Assembly: GCA_016744575.1 (NCBI GenBank) | Contig: JADGEC010000017.1 | Location: 1 to 40,083, forward strand | Direction: 5' to 3' | DNA: 40,083 bases | Origin: Sulfurimonadaceae bacterium | GTDB taxonomy: Bacteria > Campylobacterota > Campylobacteria > Campylobacterales > Sulfurimonadaceae | Shown: positions 18,001 to 26,365 of the stretch, piece by piece | Numbering within the stretch: position 1 is the stretch's first letter | Layout of the letters: each line of letters begins with the position of its first letter | The notes under the pieces: generated by a model | Database searches by the model: none | Told to the model about the DNA's origin: nothing | What the model saw: the letters and a program-made list of their open reading frames with translations, nothing else | Position numbers and translations under genes: made by a program

Positions 18001-20661
18001 GTCGACGTCATCTTTGCTGGTGACACTTATCGAACAAACATCGCCGAACCACCTGTGACCACTACCAGTACCAGTATCAACAATATCCCTACCGGAGGTA
18101 TTGGAGGGGAAGAGTACTTTTACACTTACTATAAAGTCAACCCAAATGTCGCTGATATCAACTATACACTGGCTGCTGATATCAACTACTCATTGGTCTT
18201 CTATGATGCTGGGGGAAATGAACTCGCACGCTATCCATACAACAGTACGATAGGTGGTGATGACTTTCCATTATGTACTGGTGCAAACTTCAGTTATGAA
18301 CCCGAATGGAGTATTTTCAATGTAGTACAAAGTGATCTCTATGATACAGCACACCAATACTATAATATTCCAACACAAGTAGCAGGGAGACCCGGGAGAT
18401 TCGACCTGGTCTCATTCTTACCACCTCCAAACGAGAACACTGAAAATGGCGTCAGTACGATAATCTCTGTTGAGATGATAGATGCAGGGGCCTATCATGA
18501 TATCAATGCGTCATGCCGTGAACCTTCAAGTGCTATAAGTTCAAAAGTCTGGATGTTATTTGAGAACAATACCTCAAAGGTCGCATTCGACAGTGCTTCT
18601 ATCCAGGATGCGATCGACAATGGGATGACGACCATGACGAGTTCGACTGAGATGTTCAACAATGCGACTGATAACGCTGCATTTCGAGTCTCGTACTTGA
18701 CGACAAATGACGATAATGCATCTTTACCAAATATTGTCATGCATGGAAATAAGGTCCAGGTAGCAAACTTCGATCACCTGATCTCTGGAAACACTATGTG
18801 TATTGACAATCCGGCTACAAGTATCGATAGTGTCTGTGATACGGCTTCGATCAGTGGGAACATCGGTATATCCAAGCCTCAGTTGAGCCAATGTATGGAA
18901 TGTATCTTCGGGATCAGTACTACCCGCATTTGTTCACGGGATAATTTCGCCATTAGACCCGAAAGCTTTAATCTAAGACTGATAGACCTTGATCAAGAGG
19001 ACCACAATGTTACAGAGCGATTCGCGGAAGACAGGACTGGGGTAGCTTCACCAAACACAAGTAGAGTAGATCTTGCTGCAGGTTATGCCTATGGTCTTGA
19101 ACTAAATGCGACCTCCCATCATGATAACAAGGCGATACTTGGATATCGAAGGAACTTAAGTCCGGCTGTCGCCACTGACTACGGTGTCTCCTTTGTCTGG
19201 GACCCATCTGACGTCAGTGTCACCCCTATGTGTAATGATGATTCAAACATGTCATTGACGATGGATATCTATGACGGGACCAGTACCAGTGAACAGAACC
19301 TGACACAAGTCGGTGAATACAAGCTAACCGCTTTTGATAACACCTGGACACAGGTCGATTATGACACACTCTATATGCAGCATCATAGCGATAGTACCCA
19401 CTTTTTAGGAGGGGTGACGGGTAAAGATTGTCTATCGACTTCCTCGATTGTCCAGAACATCGATACTTCTGCTTCTTTTGATAGCTCTAGCAATGTGATC
19501 AGTAATATCAATGGTTGTAAGATCAATAGCGACCATGATAATGCAGATGCCTCGTTGCGATATCGTGACTACAGTACCACTTTCCATCCGTATGAGCTCA
19601 ACACCAGTGCACTGTCCTTTACACATGGTAACAGTCTCAATATTGACTTCACAAATGCATGGGTCTATATGAACAATATCTCCGCTGATGATAACATCTC
19701 AGTAAACATATCTGGTGATATCATCGCAAAAGGCTATGATGGTACACAGTTGAGCAATTTTGTCAGTGGTTGTTACGCTGAACCGATCGATCTTTCTGTC
19801 GGTCGTGTATTACCAACATCTATACCTGTCTCATATGACTTCTTGCTTCTTGACACTAACGGTACAGATACACTGGCGACTAAAACAGGAGATCTTAATA
19901 CGACTACAATATTACAGCCATCACCATCCCTTCTTGATGGGAACTTCACCAAAGCCGCAAGAGGATCGACGACCATCGATCTACATATGAATTTTGCTCG
20001 AACTGTCAACAATCCGGTCAATCCTCTCGTCGTAAGCTTCATAGACTTCAATGTCACCTGTGCTACAGCAGCAAACTGCCAGATGAAAGCAGACTTGACA
20101 GCAGCACATGAAGCCATTGGTCAGAAGCCTATCCTTGGGAGCGTGACACACTACTATGGAAGAGTCCATGCACCACGTTATCGGATAAGCGAGAACACAG
20201 GTACATTAAGACTCTATTACGAAGTCTACTGTGACCCCAATACATCATCAAATCCCTGTACTATTAACGATCCAAGCGATCATACACAGACTATGTCAAA
20301 TCGATTACTAAGTGTTGATGACATCAGATGGTATAGAAATGAAGCACACACCTCTGGAGTCGAGGGAGACATCAACACCTCCTTACCACCAAGAGGTCTG
20401 GATGCGCTTACAGCAAATGACAGAGTGGATTATGATCAGGCAAACTTTATCTATGATGAGTCTAAAGGCTACCCTTATAAGACCACCATACAGGTACCAT
20501 CAGACTCTTGGCTCATCTATAACAAGTTCGACGCTGCCGCAATGGTCAACTTCTTTGAACTCGAGTTCAACAGTGCTGGTAGATCCGTCGGTAAGCGCAT
20601 CGGTGTCAGCAGCACTGATTCCAACGCTTCTAGAAATACCAACAGGAGAATACAGTGGTAA
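15061..20661 (+). CDS. giant secreted MshQ-like surface protein 1 (PPC, DUF11 and cadherin-like domains)
   Basis: About 1866 aa, exported. ATG 15061 has AAGGAG four bases upstream; ATG 15010 has no such site. The N-terminus is unusual: a hydrophobic segment (18-35), a basic stretch, then a signal-like core (62-74) with likely cleavage near residue 81. Next come two PPC-like beta domains (83-200, 201-334), a DUF11 domain (335-460, LSITKDIDNSSPEVDDVVTYTI), a cadherin-like Ig domain (461-549, LANDSGGG...GFTGTDSFTYDI), and a beta-rich region (550-940) resembling the GDxxxVGNT surface family. From about 1230 on, FAIRP (1296), YYGRVHAPRY and WLIYNKF resemble the C-terminus of MshQ (DUF6701). It is probably a pilus-tip adhesin or surface lectin. 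No C-terminal anchor is seen. Confidence 0.82.
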   Translation: MMNPLRLSVLDDDHEKTFFYRSLFIFFFNLVQYLGRLAIDYDKRSRPTTFVQVSRKSTHPSFFLLLTLGMISFSHPTSLQAASYGCQGENVTNIHGATTDAYQQYTENSTGGGGYSRYFKFTPQVDGDITITFGNTSDTRQRMYIGTSCQGSQIYYSGNSTGSSHTFSITSGETYYVRMRERNASDRIRFTISFDLTAIAIVGGCDSSLDTSANNSAPGVIVSSMHNITTDTTACISGYSDDAQGSPEKDDLYYFTVGSAGTLDMTTSSPNGHSYHLLIGSTSNGTQYYGDSTAQSHNIPSLTLAAGDSVYLKFKETGSDLDEYEMDFSFTPLSSDLSITKDIDNSSPEVDDVVTYTIVGTNNGPDTSNIIITDDLPNGLEFLSIEDDKNDFECQRADVLITCEGTQDFSNGEDVTITLKAHVRESATITNTVAITSSDDRIDPVADNDEAEVDLTSEVADALAVDDSFNAQANTTFSGNVLANDSGGGLEVTSYDPSTLTGSIISFDLLTGSFSYIPSSGFTGTDSFTYDIVDSNALTSSATVFLAVSAPEVGYTQCSDNGLSEAYREFCLRRSMLLPGDMITVGNTILVAPGTEATNNTANCNTYTNGTYIDDASSSNNNYRLCGYSVDNDSSTASTTAEVSGIPTDGSRIRFAGLYWQALIDNATGIETTANIQIRKDGAGNYQDVTASQVDYGINVGHTGETSYSAFADVTSIFSSNHWQDGNYTVSGIPVKEGEIGNLGTYGAWNLIIIYENSTKSMKSFSIFDGWDQVDSGRQDVPIEISGFYTPKQTPINSTVSVFAAEGDKHISRDHLYAIPKKKAPVQTELSHTSGQTFDSSIQTTPFYRLPDPLNNQGIDIQSFELGSSGLNILETEENNITFKFTSDQDRYWPSMIAFETEVYAPRFCYDYSYKQNFFYFTEDNNGTQEPMVQGSVNPHQDIEVSLYIRNEEDSDVAAENITLDFRDINSTQVTYVNNSVDVIFAGDTYRTNIAEPPVTTTSTSINNIPTGGIGGEEYFYTYYKVNPNVADINYTLAADINYSLVFYDAGGNELARYPYNSTIGGDDFPLCTGANFSYEPEWSIFNVVQSDLYDTAHQYYNIPTQVAGRPGRFDLVSFLPPPNENTENGVSTIISVEMIDAGAYHDINASCREPSSAISSKVWMLFENNTSKVAFDSASIQDAIDNGMTTMTSSTEMFNNATDNAAFRVSYLTTNDDNASLPNIVMHGNKVQVANFDHLISGNTMCIDNPATSIDSVCDTASISGNIGISKPQLSQCMECIFGISTTRICSRDNFAIRPESFNLRLIDLDQEDHNVTERFAEDRTGVASPNTSRVDLAAGYAYGLELNATSHHDNKAILGYRRNLSPAVATDYGVSFVWDPSDVSVTPMCNDDSNMSLTMDIYDGTSTSEQNLTQVGEYKLTAFDNTWTQVDYDTLYMQHHSDSTHFLGGVTGKDCLSTSSIVQNIDTSASFDSSSNVISNINGCKINSDHDNADASLRYRDYSTTFHPYELNTSALSFTHGNSLNIDFTNAWVYMNNISADDNISVNISGDIIAKGYDGTQLSNFVSGCYAEPIDLSVGRVLPTSIPVSYDFLLLDTNGTDTLATKTGDLNTTTILQPSPSLLDGNFTKAARGSTTIDLHMNFARTVNNPVNPLVVSFIDFNVTCATAANCQMKADLTAAHEAIGQKPILGSVTHYYGRVHAPRYRISENTGTLRLYYEVYCDPNTSSNPCTINDPSDHTQTMSNRLLSVDDIRWYRNEAHTSGVEGDINTSLPPRGLDALTANDRVDYDQANFIYDESKGYPYKTTIQVPSDSWLIYNKFDAAAMVNFFELEFNSAGRSVGKRIGVSSTDSNASRNTNRRIQW

Positions 20662-20681
20662 CACTCTCCTCTTGAGGAGTG
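20662..20681 (+). terminator. hairpin directly after the adhesin 1 stop codon
   Basis: CACT-CCTC pairs with GAGG-AGTG around a tiny loop, with a two-base bulge. There is no U-run afterwards, so it is at best a weak terminator or an mRNA 3'-end stabiliser. The rest of the gap up to 20724 shows nothing recognisable. Confidence 0.35.
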
Positions 20682-20723
20682 CTACTATGCAGTTATAATG
20701 AACACTAATTGTTTAACATTATT

Positions 20724-20802
20724 TAATATTTAAGAATCTTATTAGTTTTCTAGGGGTATGATTTAGTATTGTAGTGACAATTAGGTGGGTGGTCGGGTCG
20801 CA
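20724..20802 (+). promoter_or_regulatory. conserved adhesin leader, copy 2
   Basis: This is the counterpart of 14803-14880: first block 20724-20749, the same 22-base spacer, second block from 20772 (TAGTGACAATTAGGTGGGTGG...TCGCA). The first block contains AAGAATCTT, and copy 1 has AGCATGCT at the same place. Both are small palindromes, although the bases differ. TTGTAGT near 20770 could act as a -10. It precedes a 47-codon ORF and the second giant gene and should drive the whole pilin run. Confidence 0.65.
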
Positions 20803-20904
20803 CAGTTCCTGCGTTTCTTCACAACTATATGAGATCAAGACATGACCCACACGGATCACACCCCGAGAATTGTACTTCCCTGATCTTCAAAAGTAGGAGG
20901 CTTC

Positions 20905-21048
20905 ATGCACTTTTTCATACCTTTTTTCTTCTTTTTCTCACGTACTTACACTTTAAGTGATGTTGCTCTCGATATAAGACCTACTATTCTCAAATCAAAT
21001 AAAGACCGAATACTCTTCTATCCTGTCTCTAAAAAGGAACAAAGATGA
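20905..21048 (+). CDS. 47-aa small protein coupled to adhesin 2
   Basis: ATG 20905 is preceded by a near-perfect AGGAGG (20895-20900). The frame encodes MHFFIPFFFFFS, a short very hydrophobic start, then a polar basic tail (RTYTLSDVALDIRPTILKS...). Its TGA overlaps the ATG of the next gene (ATGA at 21045-21048), the classical layout for translational coupling. The protein is too short for a family assignment. It could be a leader whose translation loads ribosomes onto the adhesin message. Its hydrophobic-then-basic pattern loosely recalls the N-terminal extension of adhesin 1. Confidence 0.55.
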   Translation: MHFFIPFFFFFSRTYTLSDVALDIRPTILKSNKDRILFYPVSKKEQR

Positions 21049-24000
21049 GGCTGTTTACCGATAGATCATATTTGACTAGCCTCTTAATCTTCTATATATT
21101 TTTATCGACAAACGTATTTGCCCTATCTGAGGATGAAAGTACAAACAATAGCTGTCCAACAGGTCAAGTCATCTTAAATACCTCCACGACTTCAAACGCA
21201 CTGGTCAGCGACGCACAAGTAGATCGGGATTTTGACTATTCCGACTATTACACTTTATCATTTACTGCTGATGGCACACTTGATATCTCGCTGGCCTCCA
21301 ATAAAAACATATATCTACTCATCGGAAACAGCTGTGACGGGACTACTCTATATGACGGTCGAGTCAAGACGAAGACTCACAGTCAAGCAGCCATCCCTAT
21401 CACTGCAGGTTCCTCAGTATATGTGAAAGCCTATCTTGATAATACGTTCAATAATAGTACCAGGACATATACATTAAATGCTGATTTTACGGCAGCACCT
21501 TCTCCAGACCCCATCGCAGAATACAGATTTGATGAGTGTTCATGGGATGGTAATAGTGATGAAGTAAAGGACTCGATCGGAAGCGTTCATGGCCAAAGCT
21601 ATAATGGTGCAGACATCAATAGCAGTGATGCCCTTTTATGTAGCAGTGCTCTCTTTGATGGGGATGACGATCATCTATCGATGGGTGACTCTTTTAATGA
21701 CATATTTGGCAGCGCTAACAATAGTTTTAGCATCACCGCATGGATAAAGGCTGTGAGTCTGAGTTCGACTACCAGCAATCATGGTACCGCCAACACTATC
21801 ATCGCCAAAGCATCTGACAGCGCAAATGATAACCTTGAGATCGGCGTAAACACGGATGGTACCTTGCATATCTATTTAGATACCGAGACTGACACCAATG
21901 AGGACTTTGGTGCGACTGGTAGCATAATGACAGACCGCTGGAATTTTATTGCATTAAGTTATGACGGTACAGCGATGACTGTCACGATCAATGGTACGAC
22001 TTATGCATCTGGTGGTGGGAAAGGTACCATAGCTGACGCCGCAGGCAGTCCTTTTACCATAGGCACTACGCTACATAGTGACACCTCATTCAATGGACTT
22101 ATCGATGAGGTCAAGATCTTTGACAGTGCCTTGTCTTCATCGATGCTTAGCGATATCTTTACCAATGAGGGCTCCGGTAATGACTATACTGATAACAGTA
22201 GAGAGTGCCAGGACTGTCTAGCAGGCTACTGTGAGACAAACAATCTCGTAGAAGGCTTCCATATCATAGACCCTGACGGTGGTGATGATAAAAACTCCTA
22301 TGAGATCTATTGTGACATGTCAAGTGCACAGGCACCAAGGGAGTTGATTTCACTGCCACTCAAAAACTTCTCAAACAACATGGTCTTTACAGATGACACA
22401 CCCGATGTAAACTATTACTCAGAGGCCCAATCCGGTGATAGTTTTTCATATCTTCAGATAAAGATAGCAACAGATAACACTATCCATATCATTCCCGACT
22501 CCATAGCGGAAGAGTCATCATCCAATGCCGGTTATTTCAGTAACATCAACCTGATAGGGACTCCTTTTGCAATCGATTGGGACAACACGACTCTTTCAAA
22601 CTGTAATACCAGTAAATTGCGTAAAGGTTCCTGGGACCAAGCAGTAAAGATCAACACATTAGACATGGCAAACGGTCGCTGTAAAGTCGAGGGCATGCAG
22701 TTAAGACTACTTGATGATTATCAATATCTGACCTTTGATGACATAGACAGTGGTGGTGAGATCCTAGAAGAGACATGTCGTCAGATCTTTGAGAAGATCC
22801 CTGATGACAGCAGTCACTTACCTACAGTAGATGGAGAGTCAAACGGTCATTTCTGGATCGATCCAGATGAAGGTGGCCGAGTTGGGGGAGATACTGTCAC
22901 CACCCTTTTCAGACCCTTTGTCGCTTACTGTAAATATCAAGAAGACATCGACCAGGCCTGGACATTCGTCATAGCTCTTGATGCCAAAGTCACCAATAGT
23001 AAAGATGATATCAAGACCATGGAACAGGTCCGTAATGATCAAAACACTTATCATGACACCTGTAGCCAACTCGGTCTCCTTTTCTATGTACCAAATTCTC
23101 AAGACACTTTTGAGCGCACAAAGAACTATTTGAGTCTAAACAAACAGGAGTGGATAGACTATACAGGTACGATCCGTGAAAAATACAAGATGTATAAGAA
23201 CAATCCTGATCAAGAGTATTATATTAAAGCTGAAGGTTTTAATGAGATCTGGCCTTATGGTCCCTTCGGTGTCTATAATAACTGTCGTGGAGACAAGATA
23301 TGGAATGGGTCATCATGCCAGTCATTTTCCAACTGGGGCGATGGTGGGGATAGTCCTAAACTGGCTATGAGCAGCCGATGTATGAAACTTGATGGTGCAT
23401 GTGATGACCATCCAGGAGGGTATTCTCTTCCAGATGGAAACATGGACCTTGGTAACCTTGGAGACGCCGGATGGCGAACGACACTGATGGACCAGGTCGA
23501 AAGTGGCCTGATCACGGGCATCACTGATGGTGACAAGTGGTGGGTCAGCGACAAGGGTGCTGGAGGCTACTTAGATTGTTCCGGCGGCGGGTGTTCAGAT
23601 GACTATTATGAACCAAATGGCAACTACACTCCACAGGCCTGGCTCAACTGGATAGCAGATGAGAATGGTGATGTCTATCATGATGATGACAATAATGACT
23701 TTTACTCGTACTATGATTATATGTGCATGGCATGGGACAATTATTATAGCTTTCAACGTTATGGTCTGACCATAGGTCCGTTCACAGTCGATGAGCATGA
23801 TCCTGCTCTCACAACGGGTGATCCAATACCAAACGATCTGAACATCACCACAAAGATAGTCGGAAAGCCTTTGGAACTTGATGCTCTACTGTTTGATGAT
23901 TCACGTACACAGATCATCGATGATCAAAACATCAGTGCCGGGCTGTTCCTGGTCGGTTTTGAGACGATCAATGAACAAGAGAAGACTATAGACCTTCACT

Positions 24001-25655
24001 ACTACGGGCAAATAGGGGCAAATGATGACTTCAACCTTTCTATCAACCCCAGAGGTATCATCTCGTTAAACGATGAGTCTCCTTATCCTAACACCCAGAT
24101 AGATACGGCTGTCAAACGATTAGCATTTCAATATAAATATTGTCTTCGCGATGACATATTATGGACAGGATGTTGGACTACATCTGGAAGTGACGCTTCT
24201 ACAGCAGCCATATGTACAGACAACTGTACCCCTAACGATGTCGGATGCGCATGTAAGGTCGCTGAATCAGATGATTTTGCGGTACGCCCAGAGAAGTTCA
24301 ATATCACTACACCTACGGCACTTATCGTCAAAGCAGGTGTCAATCTTGACGTCACATACAGTGCGAACATCTACGGCTCAGATACGATCACGGCACTAGA
24401 CTATAATGAATCAACGGATCTCTCCGTAGACGTCAATATCACACTCGCGGACCCTACTGTCATATGTAAGTACACCTCCATAGAGTTGAACTCAACAGTC
24501 GCTTTTGAAGATGGCCAGGATATCCATCCAACAAGTTTTGATCACATTGGAGCGTACCATATCAACATACATGAAGTAGATGGGACAGAGTTTGCTAAAG
24601 TCGATGCAGATGACACCAATGACAGCGCCCGATTTATAGTAGAGTTTGATGATGATCTGACAGTCATACCTGATCACTTTGATTTGACCATCTTTCCAAA
24701 GATCGACCATGGCAATGGCTTCACCTACCTTTCAAACGATCTCGACAGCATGGCAGTAAGACTCGATGTGAATATCACCGCCAAACGTGCGGATGGAGTC
24801 ACCACAGAAAACTATACAGATGGCTGTTATGCAAAGAGTACGTCTCTTAAAGTCCATCATGGGGCGATACCTGGCACTCAGAATCTCATCGATTATAAAG
24901 AAGCCACATCAGATATCAATGGGTCTAAGACACCTGGCACTGATCTTACGATCCCTGGGATCACTCCAACCGTCTTTACCATCGATAATAACGGGACAGC
25001 AGAACTTGAACTGTTGATGAACTTTGGAAGAGTCATCGACACACCAATAGACCCTTTCAAGTTTACGATCAATGATCTGAATGTGACGGACACAGACAGT
25101 GTGTCCGTATCAGATAGTACTGTCGATCTTAATGCCACTATGTACTACGGACGCGTTCACACCTCTCGGAACAGAGTCGGTTGTGTGAATAGTGCAGCAT
25201 GTACGGCCATCATCCCTCTCTATTATGAGATCTATGCAAGTAATAGCAGTGATCCACTTATAGCTAATGTCTCTTCAGGAAATCTGCTAAGTATTGACGA
25301 CATCAACTGGTATCAAAATACCATACATACAACTGATGATGGAAACATCACAGGGAGGTTTGAGCCTAAAAACATATCCGCGATAAGCAACTTTAACAAT
25401 TCATTGAACGATAGTGTCGTTGATTTTAAAAATGCTTTTTTCTCTTACACTGGCAACAAGGGCTACCCGTATAAGACATCCATCGATATCAACGCCAGTG
25501 AGTGGTTGATCTATCACAGGTTTAACAATACTGCGACTAAGAACAGTTTTGAACTAGAGTTCAACAGTGCTGGTAATGTCGCTGGTAAACACATCGGTGT
25601 CAGTGGTTCTGACTCCAACGCATCTATTAATACTAACAGGAGGATCACATGGTAA
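21045..25655 (+). CDS. giant secreted MshQ-like surface protein 2 (PPC, LamG and GON/fibrinogen-like domains)
   Basis: A 1536-aa exported protein with a normal signal peptide (SYLTSLLIFYIFLSTNVFA, cleavage near 27). A PPC-like domain occupies 33-150. A LamG/concanavalin-like lectin domain follows (153-380: IAEYRFDECSWDG...SITAWIKA...WNFIALSYDG...FNGLIDEVKIFDSALS). Residues about 390-930 form a Cys-, Trp- and Asp-rich region with two IDPDxGG...YC motifs (IDPDGGDDKNSYEIYCDM and IDPDEGGRVGGDTV...VAYCKY), resembling GON or fibrinogen-like modules. The C-terminus, with FAVRP at 1078, is MshQ/DUF6701-like and clearly paralogous to that of the upstream giant gene. Its last codons carry the AGGAGG for the next gene, which overlaps by 7 bp. 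It is a likely sugar- or matrix-binding tip adhesin of the adjacent pilus. Confidence 0.82.
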   Translation: MRLFTDRSYLTSLLIFYIFLSTNVFALSEDESTNNSCPTGQVILNTSTTSNALVSDAQVDRDFDYSDYYTLSFTADGTLDISLASNKNIYLLIGNSCDGTTLYDGRVKTKTHSQAAIPITAGSSVYVKAYLDNTFNNSTRTYTLNADFTAAPSPDPIAEYRFDECSWDGNSDEVKDSIGSVHGQSYNGADINSSDALLCSSALFDGDDDHLSMGDSFNDIFGSANNSFSITAWIKAVSLSSTTSNHGTANTIIAKASDSANDNLEIGVNTDGTLHIYLDTETDTNEDFGATGSIMTDRWNFIALSYDGTAMTVTINGTTYASGGGKGTIADAAGSPFTIGTTLHSDTSFNGLIDEVKIFDSALSSSMLSDIFTNEGSGNDYTDNSRECQDCLAGYCETNNLVEGFHIIDPDGGDDKNSYEIYCDMSSAQAPRELISLPLKNFSNNMVFTDDTPDVNYYSEAQSGDSFSYLQIKIATDNTIHIIPDSIAEESSSNAGYFSNINLIGTPFAIDWDNTTLSNCNTSKLRKGSWDQAVKINTLDMANGRCKVEGMQLRLLDDYQYLTFDDIDSGGEILEETCRQIFEKIPDDSSHLPTVDGESNGHFWIDPDEGGRVGGDTVTTLFRPFVAYCKYQEDIDQAWTFVIALDAKVTNSKDDIKTMEQVRNDQNTYHDTCSQLGLLFYVPNSQDTFERTKNYLSLNKQEWIDYTGTIREKYKMYKNNPDQEYYIKAEGFNEIWPYGPFGVYNNCRGDKIWNGSSCQSFSNWGDGGDSPKLAMSSRCMKLDGACDDHPGGYSLPDGNMDLGNLGDAGWRTTLMDQVESGLITGITDGDKWWVSDKGAGGYLDCSGGGCSDDYYEPNGNYTPQAWLNWIADENGDVYHDDDNNDFYSYYDYMCMAWDNYYSFQRYGLTIGPFTVDEHDPALTTGDPIPNDLNITTKIVGKPLELDALLFDDSRTQIIDDQNISAGLFLVGFETINEQEKTIDLHYYGQIGANDDFNLSINPRGIISLNDESPYPNTQIDTAVKRLAFQYKYCLRDDILWTGCWTTSGSDASTAAICTDNCTPNDVGCACKVAESDDFAVRPEKFNITTPTALIVKAGVNLDVTYSANIYGSDTITALDYNESTDLSVDVNITLADPTVICKYTSIELNSTVAFEDGQDIHPTSFDHIGAYHINIHEVDGTEFAKVDADDTNDSARFIVEFDDDLTVIPDHFDLTIFPKIDHGNGFTYLSNDLDSMAVRLDVNITAKRADGVTTENYTDGCYAKSTSLKVHHGAIPGTQNLIDYKEATSDINGSKTPGTDLTIPGITPTVFTIDNNGTAELELLMNFGRVIDTPIDPFKFTINDLNVTDTDSVSVSDSTVDLNATMYYGRVHTSRNRVGCVNSAACTAIIPLYYEIYASNSSDPLIANVSSGNLLSIDDINWYQNTIHTTDDGNITGRFEPKNISAISNFNNSLNDSVVDFKNAFFSYTGNKGYPYKTSIDINASEWLIYHRFNNTATKNSFELEFNSAGNVAGKHIGVSGSDSNASINTNRRITW

Positions 25656-26365
25656 GAGCTGCTTTTACTATGATCGAATTGATCTTTGCTATCGTCGTCA
25701 TCGGGATCATCTCCGTCTCCATACCGACGATCATGGTCAACAACTCAAAGAATGTCGAGGTCAACCTTATGCAAGAGGCCATACTTATCGTCGCGACAAA
25801 GACTGGTCAGGTCTTGACATATCCCTGGGATGAGAACAGCCGTGACCCAGGTAGTACGATCTTGGCAAAGACCGATGCACTAAACATCAATGAGTTCTTC
25901 TTTGATGGTGAGCTTGATCGAAACGTCTCTGATTTCAGACGTGGGCATTTTCAACAAGCCCTCCGTCGTAAACTGACTCCTTCCAATGCTGAACGAAGTG
26001 CGACTGCATCAAATCTTTTAGCTTTGGAAGCACTTGACTTGAACGTGGCTGATGATATAGATGACTTCAATGGACAGTCTGTTCTGCTTACTCACATTGG
26101 AGAAGATGGCTATAAAAAAGATTATAATCTTAGTGCAAGCGTCATCTATGTGAGCGATATAGCTGCTTATGTCAATGGAGGCACTACCCCGTTGCTTTTT
26201 AATTTCACTAAAGCAGATGCAGGGCGTGCCACCAATATCAAGATGCTGGAGCTCAATGTAAGAGCAAGAGACAATGCTGGTAATTGGCCATTGCAACCCG
26301 ATATTCTTTTTAGAAGCTTCGCTTCTAATATCGGGGAGACTGATTACTATAAAAGGACCTACTGA
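25649..26365 (+). CDS. prepilin-like protein, MshD-like
   Basis: A 238-aa inner-membrane precursor with a type IV prepilin leader: MVRAA then FTMIELIFAIVVIGIISVSIPTIM. Cleavage is expected after Ala5, with the conserved Glu at position +5. The soluble part has a beta-sandwich-like pattern, and DDIDDFNGQSVLL...YNLSASVIYV...TNIKMLELNVRARDNAGNWPLQPDILFRSFASN closely follows the outline of MshD-type minor pilins. Its start overlaps the adhesin 2 stop by 7 bp, with AGGAGG encoded in the adhesin tail, and its stop overlaps the next gene by one base. It is probably a minor pilin in the tip complex carrying the adhesin. Confidence 0.8.
   Translation: MVRAAFTMIELIFAIVVIGIISVSIPTIMVNNSKNVEVNLMQEAILIVATKTGQVLTYPWDENSRDPGSTILAKTDALNINEFFFDGELDRNVSDFRRGHFQQALRRKLTPSNAERSATASNLLALEALDLNVADDIDDFNGQSVLLTHIGEDGYKKDYNLSASVIYVSDIAAYVNGGTTPLLFNFTKADAGRATNIKMLELNVRARDNAGNWPLQPDILFRSFASNIGETDYYKRTY

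Noticed and set aside
20843-20884. Thirteen-codon frame starting ATGACCCACACG in the second leader region
   Set aside because: It has no ribosome binding site, no counterpart in the first leader, and is too short to support.
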